Source: Psychrobacter cibarius (GTDB lineage Bacteria; Pseudomonadota; Gammaproteobacteria; Pseudomonadales; Moraxellaceae). Taken from it: 64,000 bases of DNA. The DNA lies in the NCBI GenBank assembly GCA_030686115.1, contig CP131612.1, positions 2,232,001 through 2,296,000 of the forward strand. Direction: 5' to 3'. A model generated the notes under the pieces. It saw only the letters and a list, made by a program, of their open reading frames with translations, was not told where the DNA came from and ran no database searches. Below are positions 1 through 8,376 of the stretch, piece by piece; position 1 is the first letter of the stretch; each line of letters begins with the position of its first letter. The translations under genes were made by a program, and so were the position numbers.

Positions 1-314
1 TCAATGGCAGTAAATTCGGCTAACAAATGATGAAACTGATAAATAAATCCCAAATGCTTGTTACGCATGGCACCGCGCTCAGTTTCATTCATGCTATTTA
101 ACAATTGACCATGTAGCCAGACCTCGCCGCTGGTTGGCGTATCAAGACCACCAAGCAAGTGTAGCAAAGTGCTCTTGCCTGAACCACTGGTGCCAACGAT
201 GGCGATGCGCTCGCCAGCATGGACGGTCAAATCCAAGCCAGTCAGTACTTGCGTACTAACCGCCCCTTCATCATATATCTTGTTGATATTTTTCGCCTCT
301 AAAATGGCTGACAT
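1..314 (-). CDS. lolD: Lipoprotein-releasing ABC transporter ATPase LolD (partial, C-terminus beyond window)
   Basis: The ATPase of the LolCDE complex, which extracts outer-membrane lipoproteins from the inner membrane and hands them to LolA. Only the first 104 residues lie in the window; the rest runs off the left edge. The translation starts [14 protein letters not shown] and carries a Walker A motif GTSGSGKST at residues 41-49, followed by a Q-loop region (YQFHHLL) near residue 94. The LolD match comes from this N-terminal pattern and from the adjacent LolC/E permease gene upstream on the same strand, 93 bases away. The start ATG is at 314. The two genes are probably cotranscribed. The partner identity is strong; only the truncation limits confidence. 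Confidence 0.9.
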   Translation of the reverse strand, partial: MSAILEAKNINKIYDEGAVSTQVLTGLDLTVHAGERIAIVGTSGSGKSTLLHLLGGLDTPTSGEVWLHGQLLNSMNETERGAMRNKHLGFIYQFHHLLAEFTAI

Positions 315-341
315 AGCGCTTCCTTTATTTTATTTTTTTCG

Positions 342-398
342 ATACTGATTTCAATACTGAGTCTGATACTTAGTTCAGTATTTAGTCCCATACTTAGG
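342..398. repeat. Degenerate tandem repeat between lolC and lolD
   Basis: Five imperfect units of about 12 bases, each centred on ATACT or TATTT followed by a TAG/GAG-like trinucleotide, fill most of the short lolC-lolD gap. It lies in the transcribed spacer. No function is evident; it may be slippage-derived sequence or a spacing element. Confidence 0.5.
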
Positions 399-407
399 CA
401 TTTGAGA

Positions 408-1643
408 TTACTCGTAGCGTAGTGTCTGGGCAGGCTGAATCTTAGCCGCTCGGCGTGCCGGATAAATGGTTGCCAAAAAGCTCAGTACGAAAGACGCACC
501 TGTAATCAATACCACATCTAGTACACGCAACTCTGATGGTAAATAATTAACAAAATACGCATCAAACAAGTTCAAATTAAAGACTTGATTAATAAAGCCT
601 AAAATATCACTCACTGTAAGCGCAAATATCACGCCCAGTATCGTACCAGCAATCGTACCAATCACACCGATCACCACACCTTGCACCATAAACACTTGGG
701 TAATCAAACGAGGAGATGCACCAAAAGTTTTTAGAATCGCAATGTCCGCTTTTTTGTCGGTAACGAGCATCACTAGACTTGAAACAATATTAAAAGCTGC
801 TACTAGGATAATTAAAAATAGCAGTAAGCCGACCATGGCTTTTTCCATCTGAATCGCACCAAATAGGTTGCCATGCGTTTGTGTCCAATCATTAGGATAC
901 AATTGCTGAGGGGCAATAGCGGCAGCTTTTTCTGCTGCCATCGGCGCGGTAAAGATGTCATTAAGCTTCATACGCACACCCTGCGCGCCATCTGGCAGAC
1001 GCAACAGTTTTGCCGCATCACCCATCGGGATAAATGCCATGAGGCTATCCACTTCTGGACTGATGGTAAAAATACCTGTCAAGGTAAAGCGCTTGAATCG
1101 TGGTATCACGCCAGCTGGTGAAGGCGATGCCTCTGGCAGCACTAGCGTCACTTTATCACCCAGTTGCAGACCTAGAGACTGTACCATCTCTTCACCCAGC
1201 ACAATATTGAACTCACCACTTTGTAAAGTATCAATACTGCCTTGAACCATATGTTCATTGATAATAGAGACATCTTTTTCGTATTCAGGATCGACACCAG
1301 TGACCATAATCCCTGCAACCTGACCGTTTGACGTCAACATCCCTTGCAGTTGAATAAAGGGCGCTACAGCTGCCACTTCAGGATCTTCTTTAATTTTATC
1401 AGCCAATTGCTTCCAATCACTGATAATCTCGGTGGAAACGACCGTTGCTTGCGGGACCATACCCAAAATACGGGTTTTTAACTCCCGATCAAAACCATTC
1501 ATGACTGATAGCACCGTGATCAATACGGCAACCCCAAGAGTCAAACCAATCATCGAGATAAGCGAGATAAAGGAGATAAAACCATTACTACGCTCTGCTC
1601 GGGTGTATCGTAAGCCGATAAACAACGCTAAAGGACGAAACAT
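408..1643 (-). CDS. Lipoprotein-releasing system permease LolC/LolE family
   Basis: Inner-membrane permease of the Lol lipoprotein-release machine. The 411-residue protein has the family layout: an N-terminal cytoplasmic stretch and first membrane segment (residues about 20-48, with the ISLISMIGLTLGVAVL pattern), a long periplasmic domain to about residue 265, then three membrane segments (about 270-300, 320-350, 375-400) typical of MacB/FtsX-like permeases. The C-terminal YPARRAAKIQPAQTLRYE is characteristic of LolC/E. I place the start at ATG 1643 behind a purine-rich AAAGAG; a TTG two codons upstream is less likely. LolC and LolE are paralogues and some Moraxellaceae carry one fused-role LolF-like protein; I cannot distinguish these without a search. 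LolD follows directly. Confidence 0.88.
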   Translation of the reverse strand: MFRPLALFIGLRYTRAERSNGFISFISLISMIGLTLGVAVLITVLSVMNGFDRELKTRILGMVPQATVVSTEIISDWKQLADKIKEDPEVAAVAPFIQLQGMLTSNGQVAGIMVTGVDPEYEKDVSIINEHMVQGSIDTLQSGEFNIVLGEEMVQSLGLQLGDKVTLVLPEASPSPAGVIPRFKRFTLTGIFTISPEVDSLMAFIPMGDAAKLLRLPDGAQGVRMKLNDIFTAPMAAEKAAAIAPQQLYPNDWTQTHGNLFGAIQMEKAMVGLLLFLIILVAAFNIVSSLVMLVTDKKADIAILKTFGASPRLITQVFMVQGVVIGVIGTIAGTILGVIFALTVSDILGFINQVFNLNLFDAYFVNYLPSELRVLDVVLITGASFVLSFLATIYPARRAAKIQPAQTLRYE

Positions 1644-1649
1644 ATTCAA

Positions 1650-2084
1650 ACTCTTTATCTTATCTACGTGCGACTTTATATATACTATAAAACGAGCAAC
1701 AGCAAATGCATCTCACACCTGCACTTGCCATAGTCACATATAAATCGAACACAAAAACAGGGTTTCAGACGAGCCAAAGACAGCCGTCAAAAGGGAGCTA
1801 GTTTGACACAATTTGGCTGATATGTGCCAGTCATTAGCAAAAACTGGGCGTATTTTTTAATAAAAAACTGGCTTTTGTTACTATTTTTTATGAGGGGCTT
1901 GCTATTACTTGCGTCAATACCTATATATTGTATGCTAAGGACAATTGTCATTAACCATTCATTGTGGTTTGTTGACCCTTTACTGATGACAACGTTGCCA
2001 ACTATCATAAATCTATCGTGTTAAATAAAGCCTTATGATAGCCAGCAATAGCCGTTTCAGGTCCAAACCTCACGCTGACTAATT
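1650..2084. other. Intergenic region between lolC and the 2097 gene
   Basis: About 430 bases of AT-rich sequence separating divergent genes. Two short overlapping reading frames on opposite strands (near 1787-2024) lack ribosome-binding sites and recognisable domains, so I do not call them. The region should contain the promoters of lolC (minus) and of the 2097 gene (plus), but no clear -35/-10 pair stands out. Confidence 0.6.
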
Positions 2085-2096
2085 TTGAGTATCTTC

Positions 2097-3071
2097 ATGA
2101 CCATTAATTATCAATATAAAAACGTCCAATCTCCCACCAAAATCACCATGACTGATGAGCAATCTGCAGGTCACGCCGATCATTGGAGTATTCTGACCGA
2201 TGACATGAGTCATGACGTGCCAGAATGGCTACAAAAAATGATCGAAAAGGCGGCCATGCCTAAAGGTCTCAATAGTAATGTCAGCGCTCAAGACAGCTGC
2301 CTATTGCTGTCTGAAAATCAGCCTTGTCATATCAATCAAGTATTAGCCATGAAAAATGGTAAGCCTGAATGCTTTATCAATGCTTATCCTTGTGTCGATA
2401 GCCCGTATGGACTCAATTGTAAGATTGAGCGCATCATTGCCAATGACAATTCACACGATGCTGTATTACGCTTGCGTACCGCTGATGGCAGTATTATTTA
2501 CGCCTTTGACCAGCTCTACACCACCAATCGCCATTTATATCAGCGAGACACGTCTTACTTTGTGAACTTTAGCGCTTGGGCACATGAGATTAAGCTAAGT
2601 GAGCAAAACGAAGTCATCATGGTCGAAGATCAAGAAGCGATCCGCTACCACCGTGCATTTAACGACATCGTTGCCGCCAATGATGGAAAAATACCCGATG
2701 ATCTGCAAGAGCAAATCAAAGAATGGAAACCAGAGACCAAAGCACAAATGGCGCCAGTTGAGATCAACTTGGGTCACATGTGTGCCTATCTATTTGGTGA
2801 TACTTTGGGACAAGAAGATGAAGCATGGTGCCAAGGTCAGGTGCTCGGCAAGCAAGAAACAACATTTAATGATAAATCCATTATCCTGTTTGATGTCGTG
2901 ATACTACGCGAACAAGATGCCGATCCTTTCGTGATTCGTATCGGCGCGCTCAACACGCCAGAGACGGCTTCTATTAAAGTGCATGACTACGTACAAGCGA
3001 ACGTCTGGCTACAAGCTGCCATCTATAAAGAAAACCAGCAAAGTGCAGCGCAGCAATCAAAAGCCAGTTAA
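2097..3071 (+). CDS. Conserved-looking protein of unknown function
   Basis: I do not recognise this 324-residue protein. It has no signal peptide and no membrane segment and reads as a soluble cytoplasmic protein. Visible traits are an acidic N-terminus, a central region with several aromatic residues (YQRDTSYFVNFSAWAHEI), and a C-terminal third with alternating hydrophobic strand-like segments (IILFDVVILRE, FVIRIGAL) that could form a small beta domain. The first ATG of the frame is 2097; a TTG at 2085 and an ATG at 2148 are alternatives, and none has a strong ribosome-binding site. A rho-independent terminator follows at 3129, so it appears to be a single-gene unit. Codon use matches the neighbours, which suggests a resident gene rather than a recent import. 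Confidence 0.75.
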   Translation: MTINYQYKNVQSPTKITMTDEQSAGHADHWSILTDDMSHDVPEWLQKMIEKAAMPKGLNSNVSAQDSCLLLSENQPCHINQVLAMKNGKPECFINAYPCVDSPYGLNCKIERIIANDNSHDAVLRLRTADGSIIYAFDQLYTTNRHLYQRDTSYFVNFSAWAHEIKLSEQNEVIMVEDQEAIRYHRAFNDIVAANDGKIPDDLQEQIKEWKPETKAQMAPVEINLGHMCAYLFGDTLGQEDEAWCQGQVLGKQETTFNDKSIILFDVVILREQDADPFVIRIGALNTPETASIKVHDYVQANVWLQAAIYKENQQSAAQQSKAS

Positions 3072-3128
3072 CTACTTTACGAGTCATCCACTACTTTTAA
3101 GAATGACCATTAAATGTATCATCAAATC

Positions 3129-3160
3129 AAAAGTCCCTAATAAGCATTAGGGGCTTTTTG
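3129..3160 (+). terminator. Rho-independent terminator
   Basis: Inverted repeat with core TCCCTAAT / ATTAGGGG around an AAGC loop, followed by a run of T. It ends the 2097 gene. Confidence 0.8.
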
Positions 3161-3201
3161 TCTTCTTACAATCGTCAGGATAAAACCCTGAAAATATAAA
3201 A

Positions 3202-3591
3202 TTAAGCCATGGTCGTCATTGATTTGATACGAGTATATAGCTCTTTTTGTTCAGCACTTGGGCGTGCCGTTTGTACTGCCATCAGTTGTGACATATCGCC
3301 TTCAACACGAATTTTACCACCCATAAAAGCACCCATAATTTCATTGGTATCGAAATCAGTGATGATTGATTGCAAGATACTGCGGTCAAGCAACAATGTG
3401 GTTGTCGCGGCGTCGTTCAAGCCGCGATGCAATAAACCGTTTGCAAAGTTCGCTTCGATGTCTTGCTCAGTGTCAGATACTTTTAGATTGACGATCATAT
3501 TCGCCAGTGCTGGCGGCAAATTTAGCTCGCCTGCCTCATTACCCATTTGCTCAACTTGCTCAAACCACTCATCTGTCAAAAAAACTGCCAT
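3202..3591 (-). CDS. SCP2 sterol-binding domain-like protein
   Basis: A 129-residue soluble protein that fits the SCP2 (sterol carrier protein 2) fold, a small lipid-binding domain. The clues are the overall length, the C-terminal motif FMGGKIRVEGDMSQLM, which is close to the typical SCP2 'aF..GKlkveGd...a..l' signature, and the LLLDRSILQSIITD segment before it, which resembles the 'd.a.l.dli.G' region. Bacterial single-domain SCP2 proteins are thought to bind fatty acyl chains; the ligand here is unknown. It is monocistronic, converging with the terminator of the upstream plus-strand gene. A perfect 8-bp stem hairpin (3681-3702) lies about 90 bases upstream of its start and could be in its leader. 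Confidence 0.75.
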   Translation of the reverse strand: MAVFLTDEWFEQVEQMGNEAGELNLPPALANMIVNLKVSDTEQDIEANFANGLLHRGLNDAATTTLLLDRSILQSIITDFDTNEIMGAFMGGKIRVEGDMSQLMAVQTARPSAEQKELYTRIKSMTTMA

Positions 3592-4452
3592 ATTATTGTC
3601 CTTAATTGATGTTATTTCAGGCTACCGTTGTTTGGCTCACTCGCCTGACTGGATATCAAGTGATAAAATAGTTGCTCATAATAGCAGTATGAAAACTGCT
3701 ATCATCACTTATATTTAGCCTCATTATAAGGGTCGACTTGATGATAAGTAAAACTTATTTAGAGTGCCTATGCGGCCATTGTTACAAAAATGCTGCTGGT
3801 CATGATATCTAAGCGCAGTAATTACTGTCCCTCTATCACCAAAATGTATTCCTAGAATCGTGATAAAATTGAGTATAAAATAGACAAATTGCATAGCTAT
3901 AATAAGTTGCTTGCTAAGATTTTTACCAAAGAGTTTGTATTTTGCCGCATAGTTCTGATGATATTTGATTAGGATTGCGTTACAATACCCTTAAACAGAG
4001 TCGGGAGTTTTAACTAAACATTACGCAAACATGTTTTTTTGTCAGCCGCCGCTAGCATACGTCTATGGTCAGTAACTTTTTATGGCCCTATGGATATTGG
4101 TATCTATCTTCATTAGTACAGAATTTTTGGTAATAATTAAGATAAATACTTCACCTCTTTAGATGTTTGATGCTCAAAAACGGCGCATCTTCTTATTCAC
4201 CTTAATGATTTATTAACAATCCTACTATCGACCAGCTGTGAGTGTCGGGCGTTTAAAACGCCTTTATGCCTCAATACCAGCTGATATAAAGCGAAAGCTT
4301 AGATTGATAGTTAATAATATTGTGGTGATAAGCGAGACAAAAAACAGCATGTACCGCGATTCTATTTTTATCTGACTATTACTTTTATGATGCAGATAGC
4401 GCGGAGAGTTAGTTAATTCTGTTGATAATTCGGGCTGTAAAGGAATCATCCA
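3592..4452. other. Long intergenic region upstream of ccoN
   Basis: About 860 AT-rich bases between the divergent SCP2-like gene and the cbb3 operon. It contains a hairpin ATAGCAGT-ATGAAA-ACTGCTAT at 3681-3702 and a near-perfect palindrome at 4248-4262. I looked for the Anr/FNR dyad TTGAT-N4-ATCAA usual before cbb3 operons and saw only half-sites (for example TTGAT near 3966). No credible reading frame was found; a minus-strand frame at 4264-4449 has no ribosome-binding site or recognisable sequence. Confidence 0.6.
4248..4262. promoter_or_regulatory. Palindrome upstream of ccoN (possible operator)
   Basis: GGCGTTTAAAACGCC is an inverted repeat with only the central base unpaired, about 190 bases upstream of ccoN. 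It is a candidate binding site for a dimeric regulator; the regulator is unknown. Confidence 0.3.
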
Positions 4453-5934
4453 ATGAGTTTACAAAACACAGCAGTCGCCCCAGTTGACCGTGAGTACGAA
4501 ATTACTATCGTAAGATTCTTTACGATAATGGCCGTGGTATGGGGCATCGTCGGCATGAGTATTGGTGTGTTCATTGCTTCACAGTTAGCATGGCCATCAC
4601 TTAACTTTGACATTCCATGGCTGACATTTAGTCGTTTAAGACCGCTACATACCAATGCGGTCATTTTTGCGTTCGGTGGCTCTGCCCTGTTCGCAACGTC
4701 TTACTATATTGTTCAGCGTACCTGTAAGACAAGGTTATTTGCTCCTTATTTAGCTTGGTTTACCTTTTGGGGTTGGCAAGCCGTTATCGTATCAGCGGTT
4801 ATTACCCTACCTTTAGGTTTAACATCGACCAAGGAATACGCTGAGCTTGAGTGGCCAATCGATATTTTGATTGCCTTGGTATGGATCTCTTATGCCATTG
4901 TTTTCTTCGGTACGCTCATCAAACGTAAAACCTCACATATTTATGTGGCTAACTGGTTCTTTGCAGCCTTTATTATTACGATTGCATTACTGCATATCGT
5001 AAACAGCATGGCGATTCCTGTTAGCGCATTTAAGTCTTACTCGTTATTTGGCGGTGCGACCGATGCGATGGTACAGTGGTGGTATGGACATAATGCGGTA
5101 GGTTTTTATCTAACGGCAGCTTTCTTAGGAATGATGTATTACTTCGTTCCAGTACAGATTGGTCGTCCTATTTATTCTTACCGTTTGTCTATCGTTCACT
5201 TTTGGGCACTTATTGCGTCATATATGTGGGCTGGTGGTCACCATTTGCATTATTCAGCGCTTCCAGATTGGACGCAGTCTCTAGCAATGGTATTCTCAAT
5301 CATCCTATTTGCGCCATCTTGGGGTGGTATGATTAACGGTGTACTAACACTATCAGGTAGTTGGGATAAGCTGCGTACCGATCCGATCATTCGCTTTATG
5401 ATTGTGGCATTGTCGTTTTATGCGATGTCGACGTTCGAAGGTCCAATGATGTCGATTAAGACAGTGAATGCGTTATCGCATAATACAGATTGGACAGTCG
5501 GTCACGTACACTCAGGTGCACTTGGTTGGGTAGGTATGATTACCATTGGTTCGCTATATGTACTGTTACCACGTATCTATAACAAACCTAAGATGTATTC
5601 TATCAGCTTAATCACCACGCATTTTTGGTTGGCGACAGCGGGTACTATTTTCTATATCGTATCTATGTGGATTTCAGGTATTGGCCAAGGCATGATGTGG
5701 CTGGCTACTAATCCAGACGGTACATTGGTATATAGCTTCGTTGATACAGTTGAGTTCTCACATTTCCCATATATTGGTCGTGCTTTTGGTGGCTTCTTGT
5801 ATGTATCGGGTATGTTTGTGATGGCATATAACGTTTATAAAACACTTAAAATGCCAGAAGGTAAGCCTGTCGATATCGCAGATCCTACTGATCATGAACC
5901 TAGTGTTGATAAACCTTCAGCAGCTAACGTATAA
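4453..5934 (+). CDS. ccoN: cbb3-type cytochrome c oxidase subunit I
   Basis: Catalytic subunit of the high-affinity cbb3 oxygen reductase; it holds the low-spin heme b and the heme b3-CuB centre in the inner membrane. The 493-residue protein has about 12 membrane segments. Visible ligands include the His in RPLHTNAV (low-spin heme), the His/Tyr region in [13 protein letters not shown], the histidine pair in AGGHHLHY (CuB) and the two histidines in [14 protein letters not shown] (heme ligands). It is the first gene of ccoNOQP, with ccoO starting 9 bases after its stop. The start ATG 4453 follows a GTAAAGGAATC ribosome-binding site. Such operons are normally Anr/FNR-activated under low oxygen, but I found no clear box here. 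The C-terminal tail after about residue 470 is acidic and hydrophilic. Confidence 0.97.
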   Translation: MSLQNTAVAPVDREYEITIVRFFTIMAVVWGIVGMSIGVFIASQLAWPSLNFDIPWLTFSRLRPLHTNAVIFAFGGSALFATSYYIVQRTCKTRLFAPYLAWFTFWGWQAVIVSAVITLPLGLTSTKEYAELEWPIDILIALVWISYAIVFFGTLIKRKTSHIYVANWFFAAFIITIALLHIVNSMAIPVSAFKSYSLFGGATDAMVQWWYGHNAVGFYLTAAFLGMMYYFVPVQIGRPIYSYRLSIVHFWALIASYMWAGGHHLHYSALPDWTQSLAMVFSIILFAPSWGGMINGVLTLSGSWDKLRTDPIIRFMIVALSFYAMSTFEGPMMSIKTVNALSHNTDWTVGHVHSGALGWVGMITIGSLYVLLPRIYNKPKMYSISLITTHFWLATAGTIFYIVSMWISGIGQGMMWLATNPDGTLVYSFVDTVEFSHFPYIGRAFGGFLYVSGMFVMAYNVYKTLKMPEGKPVDIADPTDHEPSVDKPSAANV

Positions 5935-5943
5935 GGAGCGATC

Positions 5944-6582
5944 ATGTCTGGTACACCGCATGAAATTATTGAAAAAAATACAGGCTTGTTGGTTATCGGT
6001 ATCGTTATTGCTATTAGCTTTGCAACGCTAGTTGAAATCGTACCATTGATATATGACAACAAGGGTCCTGAAGAAGGTGGGGTGAATGCTCCCCTGCCCT
6101 CTATGGAGCCATGGACTGCACTAGAATTTGAGGGTCGTGACATCTATATTCGTGAAGGTTGTCACGTTTGTCATACTCAAATGATTCGTCCACTACGTGC
6201 TGAAGTTGAACGTTATGGACCTTACTCACGTGCTGCTGAATCTACGTGGGATCACCCATTCTTATGGGGTTCAAAACGTACTGGACCTGATCTAGCACGT
6301 GTTGGCGGTCGTTATTCTGAAGACTGGCAAAAGCAGCATTTAATTGCGCCACGTTCACTAGTACCTGAATCAGTAATGCCTGGCTTCCCGTGGCTTGCTA
6401 CCAACGAAGTGAATGGTGAAAACGTTCAAACTAAAATGCGTCTATTCCGTGATCGCTTTGGTGTACCTTACACTGAAGAGGATATCGAAGGAGCACCAGA
6501 TGCTGTACTTGGTGCCACTGAACTTGATGCTTTGGTTGCTTATCTACAGCAACTGGGCACCGCGATGGAAGGACAGCGCTAA
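5944..6582 (+). CDS. ccoO: cbb3-type cytochrome c oxidase subunit II (mono-heme)
   Basis: Membrane-anchored mono-heme cytochrome c that passes electrons from CcoP to CcoN. The 212-residue protein has one N-terminal membrane segment (about residues 15-35) and a periplasmic cytochrome domain with a single heme-binding CHVCH near residue 75, followed by a typical CcoO stretch ([15 protein letters not shown]). A Met ligand candidate lies in SVMPGFPWL. The ribosome-binding site AAGGAG sits just before ATG 5944. Its stop codon overlaps the ccoQ start by one base, consistent with translational coupling. Confidence 0.97.
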   Translation: MSGTPHEIIEKNTGLLVIGIVIAISFATLVEIVPLIYDNKGPEEGGVNAPLPSMEPWTALEFEGRDIYIREGCHVCHTQMIRPLRAEVERYGPYSRAAESTWDHPFLWGSKRTGPDLARVGGRYSEDWQKQHLIAPRSLVPESVMPGFPWLATNEVNGENVQTKMRLFRDRFGVPYTEEDIEGAPDAVLGATELDALVAYLQQLGTAMEGQR

Positions 6583-6764
6583 TGGGTATTGGTGAATTAC
6601 AAACAATTGCGACCGTTTCTGCCTTTGTTGCCTTCGTAGGTGTTGCATGGTGGGCGTATTCGCCAAAAAACAAAAAACGCTTCGAAGAAGATGCACAACT
6701 TGCGCTTGATGACGAGGATATAAAATCTCTGTCTGAAGAGCAGCGCAATAAGGATAAACGATGA
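6582..6764 (+). CDS. ccoQ: cbb3-type oxidase small subunit CcoQ/FixQ
   Basis: A 60-residue single-span membrane protein that stabilises the cbb3 complex. Residues about 5-24 form the membrane helix, ending in WWAYSPKNKKRFEEDAQL, the typical CcoQ motif of a tryptophan-tyrosine edge followed by basic and acidic residues. The gene overlaps ccoO by one base and ccoP by four bases (ATGA), so all four genes are tightly coupled. Confidence 0.95.
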   Translation: MGIGELQTIATVSAFVAFVGVAWWAYSPKNKKRFEEDAQLALDDEDIKSLSEEQRNKDKR

Positions 6765-7897
6765 CATTTTTTTGGAGTTCTTGGATTACCATACTAAGTA
6801 TCATGTGTTGGGCTGCTATCCTCGGTGTCTTACTAATGGTATTGAAGTACAAGCCAGAACTAGAAGATGACGGTACGACAGGCCACGCTTATGATGGTAT
6901 CAAAGAGTACGACAAGCCATTACCTAAATGGTGGCTCGTAATATTCTTTGGCTCTATCGCTTGGGGTGTTGCCTATTGGGTATTTTTCCCAGGTATTTTC
7001 CCATCAAAATGGGAAGGTATTGCCACTGTAGAAGTCGATGGCGAAATTGTACCGTGGACCTCTAAGAACGAGCTATATAGCGAGCTTGAGAGTAATAACA
7101 AAGTATTTACGGATAACTTTGAGAAAAACATTTTAGCAAAAGCGGATGCTAGTGGTGCGACAGAGACCTTAGCGGCACTTGCTGAGTTACAGGCAACGAT
7201 GCGCCGCAGTGAAACACCACCAGCAGATCTGCAAGCTCAAATTGATGAGAAAACTGCAGAACTATCCCCTTATGTAGAAAAGCTTTCAGAAAACCCGAAT
7301 GCTTTAAAAGTTGGTAGTCGTTTGTTCTTACAGAACTGTGCGGTCTGTCATGGCTCTAACGCCAAAGGTGCGGTAGGCTATCCAAATCTAACTGACAATG
7401 ACTGGTTATATGGCGGAGAAGCGTCAAACATTTTGACCACGCTACATAAAGGTCGAGTTGGTGGTATGGCTGCATGGCGTGATCAAATCGGTGAAGATGG
7501 GGTACGTGCGGTATCTGAATACGTGCTATCAATATCTGGCAACCAACCTGGTTACGAGCTTGATAAAGCTCAAGTCGCTCAAGGTGAGGCAATCTTTAAT
7601 GAGCCGACTAACTGTGTACTTTGTCATGGTGCAGACGCCAAAGGTATGACTTCTACTGGCGCGCCAAACTTGACAGATGACATTTGGTTATATGGTGGTG
7701 ATCGTGAGACCATCCGCGAAACCTTACGTTATGGTCGTGCTGGTGTGATGCCTGAGTGGGAAACCAAACTGGGTAATGAGCGTATTATGCTGCTTGCAGC
7801 TTATGTTTACTCATTATCAGACAAAACCCCTCAACCTGCTGCTAAAGCACCAACCGCTACTCAAGTAGCAACCACTGTAGAAACGACGGCTAACTAA
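6761..7897 (+). CDS. ccoP: cbb3-type cytochrome c oxidase subunit III (di-heme)
   Basis: Di-heme cytochrome c subunit that accepts electrons from soluble cytochromes. The 378-residue protein begins with two hydrophobic segments (about residues 5-28 and 55-78) joined by the CcoP signature GHAYDGIKEYDKPLPKWW, then a periplasmic region with a predicted helical, charged stretch (about 105-165), and two cytochrome c domains with CAVCH (near residue 195) and CVLCH (near residue 285). A low-complexity Ala/Thr/Pro tail closes the protein. The length exceeds the usual 300 or so residues because of the helical insert and the tail. A strong terminator follows at 7945. Confidence 0.96.
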   Translation: MTFFWSSWITILSIMCWAAILGVLLMVLKYKPELEDDGTTGHAYDGIKEYDKPLPKWWLVIFFGSIAWGVAYWVFFPGIFPSKWEGIATVEVDGEIVPWTSKNELYSELESNNKVFTDNFEKNILAKADASGATETLAALAELQATMRRSETPPADLQAQIDEKTAELSPYVEKLSENPNALKVGSRLFLQNCAVCHGSNAKGAVGYPNLTDNDWLYGGEASNILTTLHKGRVGGMAAWRDQIGEDGVRAVSEYVLSISGNQPGYELDKAQVAQGEAIFNEPTNCVLCHGADAKGMTSTGAPNLTDDIWLYGGDRETIRETLRYGRAGVMPEWETKLGNERIMLLAAYVYSLSDKTPQPAAKAPTATQVATTVETTAN

Positions 7898-7944
7898 TAT
7901 TTAAAGAGAGTTGTCATAGCATCAGTGGATAAGATTTGATAAAG

Positions 7945-7976
7945 GGAGAACTGTTATTGCAGTTCTCCTTTTTTTA
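7945..7976 (+). terminator. Rho-independent terminator after ccoP
   Basis: Stem GGAGAACTG / CAGTTCTCC with a short TTATTG loop, followed by seven or more T. It separates ccoNOQP from ccoG. Confidence 0.9.
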
Positions 7977-8376
7977 TAAATTCTTTGATGAGAGTTTATT
8001 AACTGCTACCGCATTATCAAAATTTGAGTAGTAAATGAAATGCGGTTTAATACTGCATATAGCACGACCAATATATCGATCATTATGCTGATATATTGAT
8101 TGGTTTTTAAGATTATTACCCCATTTATAATAGGGAGAATGCTAAAATGACAGTACCTAAAAACCACTTATTAGTGGCGAATTTAGAAGATAGTCACCCA
8201 TTCTCATTAAGCTATTTGCAATCGATCATTTGGTAGATGGGTTAAAATATTTTTCTGTTCAATATTTTATCCGCTACTTACTGACATTGATAACATCACA
8301 CACTCATACATCTGATGATTAAAGATGTTTGTTCATCATGCCAGCAAACTGATTCTTTTTTAAAAGAGGCACGTTT
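7977..8376. other. Spacer between ccoP terminator and ccoG
   Basis: About 400 AT-rich bases. It contains one tiny possible reading frame (8147-8236, listed separately) with a good ribosome-binding site, and an imperfect dyad ATATATCGATCATTATGCTGATATAT-like segment split around 8070-8100. The ccoG promoter must lie here, but no clear consensus is visible. Confidence 0.5.
8147..8236 (+). CDS. Possible 29-residue small protein
   Basis: A short frame starting at ATG 8147 behind AATAGGGAGAATGC, a convincing ribosome-binding site, and ending at TAG 8236. The peptide (MTVPKNHLLVANLEDS...) has no membrane segment and resembles nothing I know. It sits alone between the ccoP terminator and ccoG. It could be a real small protein, a leader peptide for ccoG, or the decayed start of a lost gene. 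The only support is the ribosome-binding site. Confidence 0.25.
   Translation: MTVPKNHLLVANLEDSHPFSLSYLQSIIW

Noticed and set aside
1787..2024. Two overlapping short reading frames on opposite strands
   Set aside because: No ribosome-binding site, no recognisable composition, and they lie in a promoter region between divergent genes.
3955..3980. Possible Anr/FNR box near TTGATTAGGATTGC
   Set aside because: Only the left half-site fits; the right half (ATTGC for ATCAA) has three mismatches.
4264..4449. Minus-strand frame upstream of ccoN
   Set aside because: No start signal or similarity, and it lies in the likely ccoN leader.
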